Below, one piece after another: positions 43,756 through 53,300 of a DNA stretch of 64,000 nucleotides. The notes under the pieces were generated by a model. The model worked only from the letters and a program-made list of their open reading frames with translations, was not told the DNA's origin and searched no databases. Positions within the stretch are counted from its first letter, which is position 1, and each line of letters begins with the position of its first letter. The position numbers and the translations under genes are program-made. The DNA is from Streptomyces purpureus (GTDB lineage Bacteria; Actinomycetota; Actinomycetes; Streptomycetales; Streptomycetaceae): the NCBI RefSeq assembly GCF_014648195.1, contig NZ_BMQQ01000013.1, positions 122,345 through 186,344 on the forward strand. The letters run 5' to 3'.

Positions 43756-45657
43756 ATGGCTCATGTGGACCGGCAGCAGTGGGACGTCGTCGTGGTCGGC
43801 GCGGGCGGGGCCGGGCTGCGGGCCGCCATCGAGGCGCGGGAGCGCGGCGCCCGTACCGCCGTGATCTGCAAGTCCCTCTTCGGCAAGGCCCATACGGTGA
43901 TGGCCGAGGGCGGCATCGCCGCCTCCATGGCCAATGTGAACGAGAACGACAACTGGCAGGTGCACTTCCGCGACACCATGCGCGGCGGGAAGTTCCTCAA
44001 CCAGTGGCGGATGGCCGAGCTGCACGCGCGCGAGGCGCCCGACCGGGTCTGGGAGCTGGAGACCTGGGGCGCGCTGTTCGACCGCACCGCCGACGGCCGG
44101 ATCTCCCAGCGCAACTTCGGCGGGCACGAGTACCCCCGGCTCGCCCATGTCGGCGACCGGACCGGACTCGAGCTGATCCGTACGCTCCAGCAGAAGATCG
44201 TCGCCCTGCAGCAGGAGGACTTCGAGCGGACCGGGGACTACGAGTCCCGGCTCAAGGTCTTCCAGGAGTGCACGGTCACGCAGGTCCTCAAGGCGCACGA
44301 CCGGGTCGCCGGGGCCTTCTGCTACGCGCGCGAGTCGGGGCGTTTCTTCGTCCTGGAGGCCCCGGCCGTGGTCCTGGCGACCGGCGGCATCGGCAAGTCC
44401 TTCAAGGTGACCTCCAACTCGTGGGAGTACACCGGGGACGGGCACGCGCTGGCGCTGCTCGTCGGCGCGTCGCTGGTGAACATGGAATTCGTGCAGTTCC
44501 ATCCGACCGGGATGGTCTGGCCGCCGTCGGTGAAGGGGATCCTGGTCACCGAATCGGTGCGCGGCGACGGCGGGGTGCTGCGCAACTCCGAGGGCAAGCG
44601 GTTCATGTTCGACTACATCCCCGAGGTCTTCAAGGAGAAGTACGCGCAGACCGAGGAGGAGGGCGACCGATGGTACGACGACCCCGACAACAACCGGCGC
44701 CCGCCCGAGCTGCTGCCCCGCGACGAGGTCGCCCGCGCGATCAACGCCGAGGTGAAGGCGGGGCGGGGCTCCCCGCACGGCGGGGTCTTCCTGGACGTCT
44801 CCACCCGGATGCCGGCCGAGACCATCCGGCGGCGACTGCCGTCCATGTACCACCAGTTCAAGGAACTGGCGGACGTGGACATCACGGCGGAGGCCATGGA
44901 GGTCGGGCCGACCTGCCACTACGTGATGGGCGGGGTCGCCGTCGAGTCGGAGACCGCGGCCGCCGTCGGGGTGCCCGGGCTCTTCGCGGCCGGTGAGGTC
45001 GCGGGCGGCATGCACGGCTCCAACCGGCTGGGCGGCAACTCCCTCTCCGACCTGCTGGTCTTCGGCCGCCGCGCCGGGGCGCACGCCGCCGAGCACGCCG
45101 CCGTCATGGACCGGCGTGACGAGGTGCCGGCGGAGGTGATCGACGCCGCGGCGGCCGAGGCGCTGGCCCCCTTCCGCGCGGAGGACGGCGCCGAGAACCC
45201 GTACGCGCTGCACCAGGAGCTCCAGCAGACGATGAACGACCTGGTGGGCATCATCCGGCGCGAGGCGGAGATGGCCAAGGCCCTGAAGAGGCTGGCCGAG
45301 CTGCGCGTACGGGCCCGGCGGGCGGGCGTGGAGGGGCACCGGCAGTTCAACCCCGGCTGGCACCTCGCCCTGGACCTGAGGAACATGCTGCTGGTCAGCG
45401 AGTGCATCGCGCTGTCGGCCCTGGAGCGCACGGAGAGCCGCGGCGGACACACCCGCGAGGACTACCCCTCCATGGACCGGGCCTGGCGCCCGGTGAATCT
45501 GGTGTGCCGCCCGGTCGAGCCGGCCCCGGCGGACCCGGCCGCCGCCCGGATCGCCCTCGTACGGCAGCGCACCGAGCCCATCCGTCCCGACCTGCTCGCC
45601 CTCTTCGCGAAGGAGGAGCTGGTCAAGTACCTCGCCGAAGAGGAGCTCTACGAGTGA
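43756..45657 (+). CDS. sdhA: succinate dehydrogenase/fumarate reductase flavoprotein subunit
   Basis: A 633-residue FAD enzyme. The N-terminal dinucleotide motif is VVVGAGGAGLRAAIEA; the covalent FAD histidine is His46 in KAHTVMAEGGI. Substrate-site segments include QFHPTGM, SVRGDGG and HGSNRLGGNSLSDLLVFG. It starts one base after the anchor stop and overlaps the iron-sulfur gene by 4 bases. It interconverts succinate and fumarate; direction of use is not evident from sequence. Confidence 0.93.
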   Translation: MAHVDRQQWDVVVVGAGGAGLRAAIEARERGARTAVICKSLFGKAHTVMAEGGIAASMANVNENDNWQVHFRDTMRGGKFLNQWRMAELHAREAPDRVWELETWGALFDRTADGRISQRNFGGHEYPRLAHVGDRTGLELIRTLQQKIVALQQEDFERTGDYESRLKVFQECTVTQVLKAHDRVAGAFCYARESGRFFVLEAPAVVLATGGIGKSFKVTSNSWEYTGDGHALALLVGASLVNMEFVQFHPTGMVWPPSVKGILVTESVRGDGGVLRNSEGKRFMFDYIPEVFKEKYAQTEEEGDRWYDDPDNNRRPPELLPRDEVARAINAEVKAGRGSPHGGVFLDVSTRMPAETIRRRLPSMYHQFKELADVDITAEAMEVGPTCHYVMGGVAVESETAAAVGVPGLFAAGEVAGGMHGSNRLGGNSLSDLLVFGRRAGAHAAEHAAVMDRRDEVPAEVIDAAAAEALAPFRAEDGAENPYALHQELQQTMNDLVGIIRREAEMAKALKRLAELRVRARRAGVEGHRQFNPGWHLALDLRNMLLVSECIALSALERTESRGGHTREDYPSMDRAWRPVNLVCRPVEPAPADPAAARIALVRQRTEPIRPDLLALFAKEELVKYLAEEELYE

Positions 45658-46427
45658 GCACGTACGAGGCACGGTTCAAGGTGTGGCGGGGCGACGGCGA
45701 CGGCGGCGGTCTGAAGGACTTCGCGGTCGAGGTCCACGACGGCGAGGTCGTCCTCGACATCATCCACCGGCTGCAGGCGACCCAGGCGCCGGATCTGGCG
45801 GTGCGCTGGAACTGCAAGGCCGGCAAGTGCGGCTCCTGCAGCGCCGAGATCAACGGCCGGCCACGGCTGCTGTGCATGACCCGGATGTCGGTCTTCTCGC
45901 GTGAGGAGACGGTCACGGTGACGCCGCTGCGGGCGTTCCCGGTCGTCCGCGACCTGGTGACGGACGTGTCCTTCAACTACGCCAAGGCACGCGAGGTGCC
46001 CTCCTTCGTGCCGCCGAAGGACCTGGCGGCGGGTGAGTACCGGATGCAGCAGATCGATGTGGAGCGGTCCCAGGAGTTCCGTAAGTGCATCGAGTGCTTC
46101 CTGTGCCAGGACACCTGTCATGTGGTGCGCGACCACGAGGAGAACAAGGCCGCCTTCGCCGGGCCGCGCTTCCTGATGCGGGTCGCGGAGCTGGACATGC
46201 ACCCCCTGGACGCGGCCGGGGAGGCGGGGCTCGACCGCAAGCGGGCCGCGCAGGAGGAGCATGGGCTCGGCTACTGCAACATCACCAAGTGCTGTACGGA
46301 GGTCTGCCCGGAGGGGATCAGGATCACGGACAACGCGCTCATCCCGCTGAAGGAGCGGGCGGTCGACCGTAAGTACGACCCGCTGGTGTGGCTGGGGAGC
46401 AAGATCCGGCGGAGGAGCGAGGGGTGA
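45654..46427 (+). CDS. sdhB: succinate dehydrogenase/fumarate reductase iron-sulfur subunit
   Basis: A 257-residue electron-transfer subunit. The N-terminal [2Fe-2S] ligands are in CKAGKCGSC and the Cys of PRLLC; the C-terminal clusters use CIECFLCQDTC and CNITKCCTEVCPEG. The GTG at 45654 overlaps the flavoprotein stop by 4 bases; the frame to 45402 is internal to sdhA. It completes a three-subunit complex. Confidence 0.93.
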   Translation: MSTYEARFKVWRGDGDGGGLKDFAVEVHDGEVVLDIIHRLQATQAPDLAVRWNCKAGKCGSCSAEINGRPRLLCMTRMSVFSREETVTVTPLRAFPVVRDLVTDVSFNYAKAREVPSFVPPKDLAAGEYRMQQIDVERSQEFRKCIECFLCQDTCHVVRDHEENKAAFAGPRFLMRVAELDMHPLDAAGEAGLDRKRAAQEEHGLGYCNITKCCTEVCPEGIRITDNALIPLKERAVDRKYDPLVWLGSKIRRRSEG

Positions 46428-46481
46428 GCGTGCCCCGGCGCCCGGTCGCGGAGGCCCAGCCCCCGGCATAACCTCCGAAAT

Positions 46482-48569
46482 GTGACGCGAAGAGCCACCC
46501 GGGCCCTGCTCTGTGTGCTGGTGGCGGCGTGGTGGCTGGTCGTGCCCGCCGTGCCGGGCACCGGTGCCGACGAGCCCGGCCCGCTGTCCACCCAAGGGCA
46601 GGTCACGGACCGGGTCGGGGCGCTCGGCGACCGCGCGCAGGCGGTGGACCAGGCCCTCGACCGGCTCTACGACGAGCGGCGCGTGCAGCTCTTCGTCGCG
46701 TACGTACGGGACTTCTCCGGGCGCGCTCCGCAGAGCTGGGCGGACGAGACGGCGACGCTGAGCGGCCTGGGCGCCGACGACGTGCTGCTGGCCGTCGCCA
46801 CCCACGACCGGCAGTACGCCTACTCGGCGGATCCCGCCTCCCGGCTGACCCAGGCGCAGCTCGACGACGTGGCGCGCGAGGCGATCGAGCCCGCGCTGCG
46901 GCAGAACGACTGGGCGGGCGCGGCGATCGGCGCCGCGGACGGCTTCGCCGCCGTCCTGGCCGGCCGGCCCGTCCCGGCGCCCGCCATCACCCCGGGGCCC
47001 GCCGATCCCGGTGGCGCGGGCGACGGCGCCTGGGCCTCGGACCTGATCCTTCCCGTCGTCGTGGTCGGCGCAGCCGTGGCTGCCGCCGCGTACGCCTACA
47101 CCAGGCGGCGCAGGCGGAGCACCACCCGCACCACCCCGCAGGGCGGGCAGGGCTGGGGGCCGCCGCGACAGCCGGCGCCTCCGTCCCTGGCGGAGCTGGA
47201 CGCCCAGGCGCGCCAAGCGCTGGTCGAGACGGACGACGCGGTGCGCACCAGCCAGGAGGAGCTGGGGTTCGCGACGGCGCAGTTCGGCGACCAGGCGGTG
47301 GCGCCGTTCCAGGAGGCGGTGCGGTTCGCCAAGGGCGAGCTGACGGCGTCGTTCCGGTTGCGTCAGCAGCTGGACGACGCGTTCCCCGAGGACGACGCGA
47401 CCCGGCGCGGAATGCTGGAGGAGATCATCACGCGGTGCGCGGCGGTGAACGAGCGGCTGGACGCCGAGGCGGCGGACTTCGACCGGCTGCGGGATCTGGA
47501 GCGCAACGCCCCGCAGGCGCTGGCCGCGGCCGAGACGGCGTTCCATGAGCTGACGGGCAAGGTCGCGACGGCGGAGGCGGTGCTGACGGCGCTGCGTGAG
47601 CGGTACGTCGAGTCGGCGGCTTCGCCGGTGGCGGGCGACGTGGAGCAGTCCAAGGACCGCATGCTGTTCGCGCGCACCAATCTCGAACAGGCCCGGGCGG
47701 CTGTGGACTCGGGTGACAACGGCGTGGCGGCGGTGCACGTACGGGCCGCCGAGGGCGCCCTCGACCAGGCGGGTCGGCTCGCGGAGGCGGTCGACCGGCG
47801 GGGCCAGGAGCTGGCGGAGGCGGTCGGGAAGCTGCCGGGCGCGCTGTCCGAGACGGAGGCCGATCTCGCCGACGCCCAGGGGCTGCTGGAGGGGACGCCG
47901 CAGGGGGTGCCGACGGCGGATCTGCGGGGGCGGATCGCGCGTGCCCGGTCGGTGCTCGCCGATGTGCGCCGGCTGGCCGACGCGGGGCCGTACGACCCGT
48001 TGGAGGCGCTGCGCCGGGTGGAGGAGGCGGACACGGCGCTGGACGAGGCGCTGGCCGGCGCGCGGGAGCGCGAGTCGGGTGCCCGTCGGGCTCGGGCGCT
48101 GCTCGACCAGGCGATGCTGACGGCCCGCTCGGCGATCGGCGCGGCGTCGGACTACATCACGACGCACCGGGGCGCGGTGGGCAGCGTGGCCCGTACGCGC
48201 CTGGCGGAGGCCCAGCGGCGGCTGACGGAGGCCCGGGAGCTGGCCGGCGCGGAGGATCCGCAGGCCGCGCTCGCACTGGCCCAGCAGGCGGGGGCGCTGG
48301 CCGGGCAGGCGCAGCAGCTCGCCGAGCAGGACGTGCGCATGTACGGGAACCCGAACGCGGTGGGCGGTGTATCAGGAGTGGGAGGTGGCGGCGGGCTCGG
48401 CGGTGCGGTGCTCGGCGGCATCATCCTCGGCGGACTGTTCGGCGGCGGCAGGGGAGGCGGTGGTTTCGGTGGGGGCTTCGGTGGGGGTTCCGGCGGCGGG
48501 TTCGGCGGGCCGGGGAGCTTCGGCGGCGGGGGGACGAGGGGGCGGCTGGGCGGCGGGGGTCGCTTCTGA
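46482..48569 (+). CDS. TPM-domain membrane protein with coiled coil and Gly-rich tail
   Basis: A 695-residue protein starting at a GTG. Signal peptide (CVLVAAWWLVVPAVPGTGA), TPM domain (TQGQVTDRVGALGDRAQAVD and DDVLLAVATHDRQYAYS), one membrane helix (LILPVVVVGAAVAAAAYAY), about 380 residues of helical, probably coiled-coil sequence, and a tail of some 80 residues dominated by GGG, FGGG and SGGG. TPM domains face outside the membrane in repair or stress proteins of several kingdoms. It is directly upstream of pspA, 83 bases apart. Confidence 0.85.
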   Translation: MTRRATRALLCVLVAAWWLVVPAVPGTGADEPGPLSTQGQVTDRVGALGDRAQAVDQALDRLYDERRVQLFVAYVRDFSGRAPQSWADETATLSGLGADDVLLAVATHDRQYAYSADPASRLTQAQLDDVAREAIEPALRQNDWAGAAIGAADGFAAVLAGRPVPAPAITPGPADPGGAGDGAWASDLILPVVVVGAAVAAAAYAYTRRRRRSTTRTTPQGGQGWGPPRQPAPPSLAELDAQARQALVETDDAVRTSQEELGFATAQFGDQAVAPFQEAVRFAKGELTASFRLRQQLDDAFPEDDATRRGMLEEIITRCAAVNERLDAEAADFDRLRDLERNAPQALAAAETAFHELTGKVATAEAVLTALRERYVESAASPVAGDVEQSKDRMLFARTNLEQARAAVDSGDNGVAAVHVRAAEGALDQAGRLAEAVDRRGQELAEAVGKLPGALSETEADLADAQGLLEGTPQGVPTADLRGRIARARSVLADVRRLADAGPYDPLEALRRVEEADTALDEALAGARERESGARRARALLDQAMLTARSAIGAASDYITTHRGAVGSVARTRLAEAQRRLTEARELAGAEDPQAALALAQQAGALAGQAQQLAEQDVRMYGNPNAVGGVSGVGGGGGLGGAVLGGIILGGLFGGGRGGGGFGGGFGGGSGGGFGGPGSFGGGGTRGRLGGGGRF

Positions 48570-48652
48570 CCTCGTCACCCGTGTCGTCGGCGTACTGGAG
48601 GTTCTCAGGTTCCTCAGGGTTCTGGGGGCTTTCGGATCCAAGGAGAGATGCG

Positions 48653-49363
48653 ATGACCAAGCAGACCATCCTCGGCCGCGTGGCCCAGCTGGCGAAGGCG
48701 AACATCAACGCGCTGCTGGATCAGGCGGAGGATCCGCAGAAGATGCTGGACCAGCTGATCCGCGACTACAGCAGCAACATCACGGAGGCCGAGCAGGCGG
48801 TCGCGTCGACGATCGGCAATCTGCGGCTGCTGGAGCAGGACCACCAGGAGGACGTGGACGCGGCGCGGGAGTGGGGAGAGAAGGCGCTGGCGGCCAGCCG
48901 GAAGGGGGACGAGCTGCGGGCGACCGGGCAGACGGCGGACGCGGACCGGTTCGACAACCTGGCGAAGGTGGCGCTGGGCCGCCAGCTCCAGTCGGAGAAG
49001 GAGGCGCGGACGGCCGAGCCGACCATCGCCGCGCAGACGGAGATCGTGGAGAAGCTCAAGAGCGGCCTGGACCGGATGAAGGCCAAGCTGACCGAGCTCC
49101 AGGCCAAGCGGGACGAGCTGGTGGCGCGGGCGAAGACCGCCGAGGCACAGAACCGGATGATGGACGCCGTGAAGAGCGTCGACGTGCTCGACCCGACGAG
49201 CGAGCTGAGCCGCTTCGAGGACAAGGTGCGGCGCGAGGAGGCCAGGGCGATGGGCCGGCAGGAGCTGGCCGCTTCGTCGCTGGACACCCAGTTCGAGGAG
49301 CTGGACAGTGCGGGCGACCGCGCGGAGATCGAGGCCCGGCTGGCGGCGCTGAAGGCGGCGTAG
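48653..49363 (+). CDS. pspA: PspA/IM30 family phage-shock protein
   Basis: A 236-residue, almost fully helical protein of the PspA/Vipp1 (ESCRT-III-like) family that coats stressed membranes. The N-terminal LGRVAQLAKANINALLDQ amphipathic helix and the EDPQKMLDQLIRDYSSNI motif are canonical. The ATG at 48653 has AGGAGAG before it. No PspB/PspC is near; the neighbouring TPM protein may be its membrane partner, which is inference from order. Confidence 0.9.
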   Translation: MTKQTILGRVAQLAKANINALLDQAEDPQKMLDQLIRDYSSNITEAEQAVASTIGNLRLLEQDHQEDVDAAREWGEKALAASRKGDELRATGQTADADRFDNLAKVALGRQLQSEKEARTAEPTIAAQTEIVEKLKSGLDRMKAKLTELQAKRDELVARAKTAEAQNRMMDAVKSVDVLDPTSELSRFEDKVRREEARAMGRQELAASSLDTQFEELDSAGDRAEIEARLAALKAA

Positions 49364-49407
49364 CGGATCCCGCGCGCGGGATGGGCCGCCGGCCGGGGCC
49401 CGGTCGG

Positions 49408-51960
49408 TCAGAACATGCTCAGCAGCTGCTCCACGGTCGGTTCGCCGGCCGGTCCGTCCCCGTCCGGCAGGCCGAGTTCGAACCAAACAGTCTTGCCGCG
49501 GGGGGTGCGGCGCGAGCCCCAGCCGGCGCTGAGCAGCCCGACGAGCTGGAGCCCACGGCCGCCCTCGTCGGTGTCGCGGGCCCGGCGGCGGCGGGGCTGG
49601 ACGAGGCCGGCGTCCCAGACCTCGCAGACCAGGGTGCGGTCGCGCAGCAGTCTCAGCCGGATCTCGCCCTCGCCGTACCGCAGGGCGTTGGTGACGAGCT
49701 CGCTGACCAGCAGCTCGACGGTGTCGATCAGCGGGTCGAGGCCCCAGGCGGTGAGCTGGGTCCTGGCCAGTTCGCGGGCCCGGCCCACGGAGCGCGGCTC
49801 GCGGGGCAGCCGCCAGTCGCCGACGGCCTCGGTGGGCAGACCCTGGATCCGGGCCATCAGGAGGGCGATGTCGTCCTCGCCGTGCCCGGTGTCGAGGGTG
49901 GTGAGGACACGGTCGCAGACGTCCTCCAGGGGCCGGGCGTGATCGGTGAGGGCGCGGCGGAAGGCGTTCAGCCCCTCGTCGAGGGGGTGGTCGCGGGATT
50001 CGACGAGCCCGTCGGTGTAGAGCGCGAGCAGGGCGCCTTCGGGGAGCTCGACCTCGACCTCCTCGAAGGGTTCGCCGCCGACCCCGAGCGGCATCCCCGG
50101 GGGCACGTCCAGCATCAGGGCTTCCTCGCCGGGTTCGACGAGGACGGGCGGGAGGTGGCCGGCGTTGGCGAAGGTGCAGCGGCGGGTGACCGGGTCGTAG
50201 ACGGCGTAGACGCAGGTCGCGAGGTAGACCTCGGAGAGTTCGGGGCCGCGCGCCTTGGCCGGGACGCGGGCGTTGTGCTGGGCTCCGGGGCTGCCGAGGC
50301 CGCGGGCGATCTCGTCGAGGTGGGAGAGGACCTCGGCGGGTTCCAGATCCAGCTGGGCGAGGGTGCGGACGGCGGTGCGCAGTTCGCCCATGGCGACGGC
50401 GGCGCGCAGTCCGCGGCCCATGACGTCGCCGACGACGAGGGCGGTGCGGTGGCCGGGCAGCTCGATGACGTCGAACCAGTCGCCGCCGACCTCGGTGGCG
50501 GTGTTGCCGGGCAGATAGCGGCAGGCGATGTCGAGGCCGGCGGCCTCCGGGTCGCCGGGCGGCAGCAGGCTGCGCTGGAGGATGAGGGCCCGCTCGTGCT
50601 CGCGGCGGTAGAGGCGGGCGTTGTCGATGCAGACGGCGGCGCGGGCGGCCAGCTCGACGGCGAGGGCCCGGTCGCGTTCCCCGAAGGGTTCGCTGCCCTT
50701 GGTCCGGGAGAAGAGGGCGAGTCCGACGACGGTGTCGTGGGCGACCAGCGGCACGGCGAGGGTGGACTGGATCATGCTGCCCTCGGCGGCGGGCAGGGCC
50801 TGTACGCGCCCCGTGCGCAGGGCGCTCGCACAGGGCGAGTTGAACGGATAGCGGTGTACGGCTCCGAGGGCGACGGGCCCGTCCTCGCAGCAGCCGGGGG
50901 CGGCCCCGGGGTTCATCAGCGGGGCGTCGGCGACGGCGCTGGCGAAGCCGACCCGGCGCAGCTCGGCGCTGCCGCCGAGCCCGGCGGAGCTCCCTCGGCC
51001 GGGCGGGGCCTCGTCGCCGGTGAGCAGGCCTTGGTAGAGGTCGACGGAGGCGAGGTCGCAGAAGCCGGGCACGGCGACGTCGAGGAGTTCGCGGGCGGTG
51101 GTCTCCAGGTCGAGGGAGTTGCCGATGCGGGCGCTGGCCTCGTTGAGGAGGGCGAGGTTGCGGCGGGCGCTGGCGGCCTCGCGGGCGGCGTTGTCGCGGC
51201 GGGTGACGTCGGTGCCGAGTCCGGCGACGCCGATGGGCCGGCCGGTGCCGCTGTGGACGCGGTAGAGGTTGATGGACCAGTGGCGGCGGTCGGTGGAACC
51301 GGGGGGCGCCCCGACGAGCTGGAGGTCGGTGACGGACTCGCCGGTCTCCAGGACCTTGCGCAGGGCCACGGTCATCCGCTCGGCCTCGGGCCGGGAGAGA
51401 TAGTCGTGGACGGTACGGCCGCGGTGGTCGTCGGCGGTGCCGCCGAAGACGGTGGCGAAGCGCTGGTTGGCCCGCTTGACCGTGAGGTCGGTACCGAAGA
51501 GGAGAAAGCCGAAGGGCGATTGGCCGAACATGGCCTGCGAGGCGGCCAGATCCGTCTCGATCCGGCGCAGGGTGCGGACGTCGACGACGATGCAGAGCGC
51601 GGCGCGGGCGCCGGCCTCCGTCTCGCTGGGCATCACGTACACCTCGGCGAGGCCGTGTGCCCGGTTCTCCCCCGGTATCCGGAAGGGGACGAGGCCGGTC
51701 CACTCCTTGCCGTCGAGGATCTCCGCGACCTTGCGGTGGCCACGCGGCCGCAGGTCACCCGGGAGGAAGGCCTCGACCGGGTCCTTGCCGCGGACCTCGG
51801 CGGCGGGGATGCCGAACAGTTCGGCGGCACGCCTGCTCCACTGGTCGACCAGGCCGTCGGGCCCGATCGAGAAGGAGGCGACTTTGATGTAGTCATAAAT
51901 CGAGCCAGGCGGGCTGCTCTGCCACATGACGCCGCTCGCCGTCTCAGGTATCTCGCTCAC
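49408..51960 (-). CDS. PAS-GAF-SpoIIE phosphatase-anti-sigma kinase fusion
   Basis: An 850-residue multi-domain regulator in the order: PAS-like (about 20-130), second PAS (about 140-250, FGFLLFGTDLTVKRAN), GAF (about 265-440), PP2C-type SpoIIE phosphatase (about 455-690, with LALYTDGLVES) and C-terminal HATPase_c_2 kinase (VELLVSELVTNALRYGEG). It starts at the GTG at 51960 with GGAGGGGA. It could both phosphorylate and dephosphorylate anti-anti-sigma factors, switching sigma-B-type regulators. No anti-anti-sigma gene lies in the window. Confidence 0.9.
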   Translation of the reverse strand: MSEIPETASGVMWQSSPPGSIYDYIKVASFSIGPDGLVDQWSRRAAELFGIPAAEVRGKDPVEAFLPGDLRPRGHRKVAEILDGKEWTGLVPFRIPGENRAHGLAEVYVMPSETEAGARAALCIVVDVRTLRRIETDLAASQAMFGQSPFGFLLFGTDLTVKRANQRFATVFGGTADDHRGRTVHDYLSRPEAERMTVALRKVLETGESVTDLQLVGAPPGSTDRRHWSINLYRVHSGTGRPIGVAGLGTDVTRRDNAAREAASARRNLALLNEASARIGNSLDLETTARELLDVAVPGFCDLASVDLYQGLLTGDEAPPGRGSSAGLGGSAELRRVGFASAVADAPLMNPGAAPGCCEDGPVALGAVHRYPFNSPCASALRTGRVQALPAAEGSMIQSTLAVPLVAHDTVVGLALFSRTKGSEPFGERDRALAVELAARAAVCIDNARLYRREHERALILQRSLLPPGDPEAAGLDIACRYLPGNTATEVGGDWFDVIELPGHRTALVVGDVMGRGLRAAVAMGELRTAVRTLAQLDLEPAEVLSHLDEIARGLGSPGAQHNARVPAKARGPELSEVYLATCVYAVYDPVTRRCTFANAGHLPPVLVEPGEEALMLDVPPGMPLGVGGEPFEEVEVELPEGALLALYTDGLVESRDHPLDEGLNAFRRALTDHARPLEDVCDRVLTTLDTGHGEDDIALLMARIQGLPTEAVGDWRLPREPRSVGRARELARTQLTAWGLDPLIDTVELLVSELVTNALRYGEGEIRLRLLRDRTLVCEVWDAGLVQPRRRRARDTDEGGRGLQLVGLLSAGWGSRRTPRGKTVWFELGLPDGDGPAGEPTVEQLLSMF

Positions 51961-52129
51961 GCGACCGTCCCCTCCAGCTCACCGCACCGGACCGGCCATG
52001 CCCGCAGTATTCAGTACTACGGCCCCCGACGGCACGACGTTCACGATCACAGGCTGGTCTCGTTCATTTTGAGCCGAGTCTCAGTGAGCCCCCAAGGAGT
52101 TCCCCCGTGATCGTTGTCCCTTCTCACTT

Positions 52130-52558
52130 CTAACCAGGCAGAGCCAGCTCGAACCACACCGTCTTCCCCGTCCTGCCCTTGCGGGTCCCCCAGCGCCGGG
52201 CGGTGCAGGCCACGAGCTGGAGTCCGCGCCCCCCTTCGTCGTCCGGTCCGGCGGTGCGTTCGGAGGGCGGATCCGGAAGCGGATCGGAGACCTCGACCAG
52301 GAGGGCGGGGTGGAGGGCAGGGGTGGTTCCGTCCGCGGTGACGCGGACCACTCGGACGCCGATCGGTCCGGAGGCGTAGCGCAGGGAGTTGGTCACCAGT
52401 TCGCTGACCAGCAGGACCGTCACATCGCCGATCGCGGGGTCCAGATCCCAGCTGCGCAAGGTGTCCCGGACGACGTGGCGTGCGGTGCGGACTGCGTCGG
52501 GTTCAGCCGGGAAGGTCCACTCGGCGTACTCGCCGTCGGTGTAGACCACGCCGATCAC
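52130..52558 (-). CDS. stand-alone anti-sigma-type serine kinase (HATPase_c_2)
   Basis: A 142-residue GHKL-ATPase with the N-box VTVLLVSELVTNSLRYASG and the C-terminal GRGLQLVACTARRWGTRKG glycine-rich lid. It closely resembles the C-terminal domain of the upstream fusion, as if the two share ancestry. It starts at the GTG at 52558. Such RsbW-like kinases in Streptomyces pair with many STAS proteins. It is in the same direction as the fusion, 169 bases away. Confidence 0.87.
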   Translation of the reverse strand: MIGVVYTDGEYAEWTFPAEPDAVRTARHVVRDTLRSWDLDPAIGDVTVLLVSELVTNSLRYASGPIGVRVVRVTADGTTPALHPALLVEVSDPLPDPPSERTAGPDDEGGRGLQLVACTARRWGTRKGRTGKTVWFELALPG

Positions 52559-52673
52559 ATCCCAGACCAGCAGGAGACCACGCCCTATTTCGGGGGGTTA
52601 ATCAGCACATACCCGATATTCATGGCCTGCTATCCCGCCCATGGGCGCACTGTGGCACGAACGGCGTACAGCG

Positions 52674-53078
52674 TCAGCCGCGCACTCCGTCCGGCAGACG
52701 CCGGCCTGCCTCGGCCACGGCGGGCCGGTCCTGGTCCAGCCAGTCGACGGTGTCGAGCTCATGCCGGGTCAGCCAGCGCAGCTCGTCGTGGTCCTGGAGG
52801 GGCCGGGGCTCGCCGGAGACCACCCGGGCAGTCCAGACCTGAAGGACGAGGCCCGGCTTCAGGGGCCACTCGCCGGGGATCCGCTCCCCGGGCTCGGTCT
52901 CCACGCCGAGCTCTTCGCGCAGTTCGCGTACGAGCGCCTGCTGAGGGCTCTCGCCGGGCTCCAGCTTTCCGCCGGGCAGCTCCCAGCGGCCGGCCAGCTC
53001 GGGAGGGGCGCTGCGGCGCGCGGCCAGCAGCCGCCCCTGGTCGTACACGGCTCCGGCCACCACCACACGTACGGTCAT
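52674..53078 (-). CDS. Nudix hydrolase (MutT-type)
   Basis: A 134-residue protein with a full Nudix box: GGKLEPGESPQQALVRELRE followed by ELGVE, matching Gx5Ex7REUxEExGU. This subtype (ASAARRSAPPELAGRWELPG before the box) hydrolyses nucleoside triphosphates such as 8-oxo-dGTP in housecleaning. It starts at the ATG at 53078. Substrate preference cannot be read from sequence. Confidence 0.9.
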   Translation of the reverse strand: MTVRVVVAGAVYDQGRLLAARRSAPPELAGRWELPGGKLEPGESPQQALVRELREELGVETEPGERIPGEWPLKPGLVLQVWTARVVSGEPRPLQDHDELRWLTRHELDTVDWLDQDRPAVAEAGRRLPDGVRG

Positions 53079-53120
53079 GGGCCGGAGCGTAACCCGCGGC
53101 CCGGCGCGCGGGCCGCGGGG

Positions 53121-53300
53121 TCAGTGCGCGGGCTGCCCGATGCGCTCGACCCAGTAGAGCTGCCGGTGCCCGCGCGCGTCGAGACTGTCCGCGATCTTCT
53201 GCGCCTCGTCCTTGGTCGCGTATCTGCCGACGCGATAGCGATTGCCGTTGTCGTCCTGCCGTATGACCAGCCAGGGAAGTACAGCGCCACTGTCGTTCAT
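53121..53300 (-). CDS. small SPOR-domain-like protein
   Basis: A 59-residue protein consisting almost only of one SPOR-like repeat (WLVIRQDDNGNRYRVGRYAT and KDEAQKIADSLDARGHRQLY). Without a signal or membrane segment it is probably cytoplasmic, unlike the septal SPOR proteins. Both a GTG (53303) and the ATG (53300) are possible starts; the ATG is used. It lies just upstream of the Nudix gene in the same direction, 42 bases away. Confidence 0.82.
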   Translation of the reverse strand: MNDSGAVLPWLVIRQDDNGNRYRVGRYATKDEAQKIADSLDARGHRQLYWVERIGQPAH

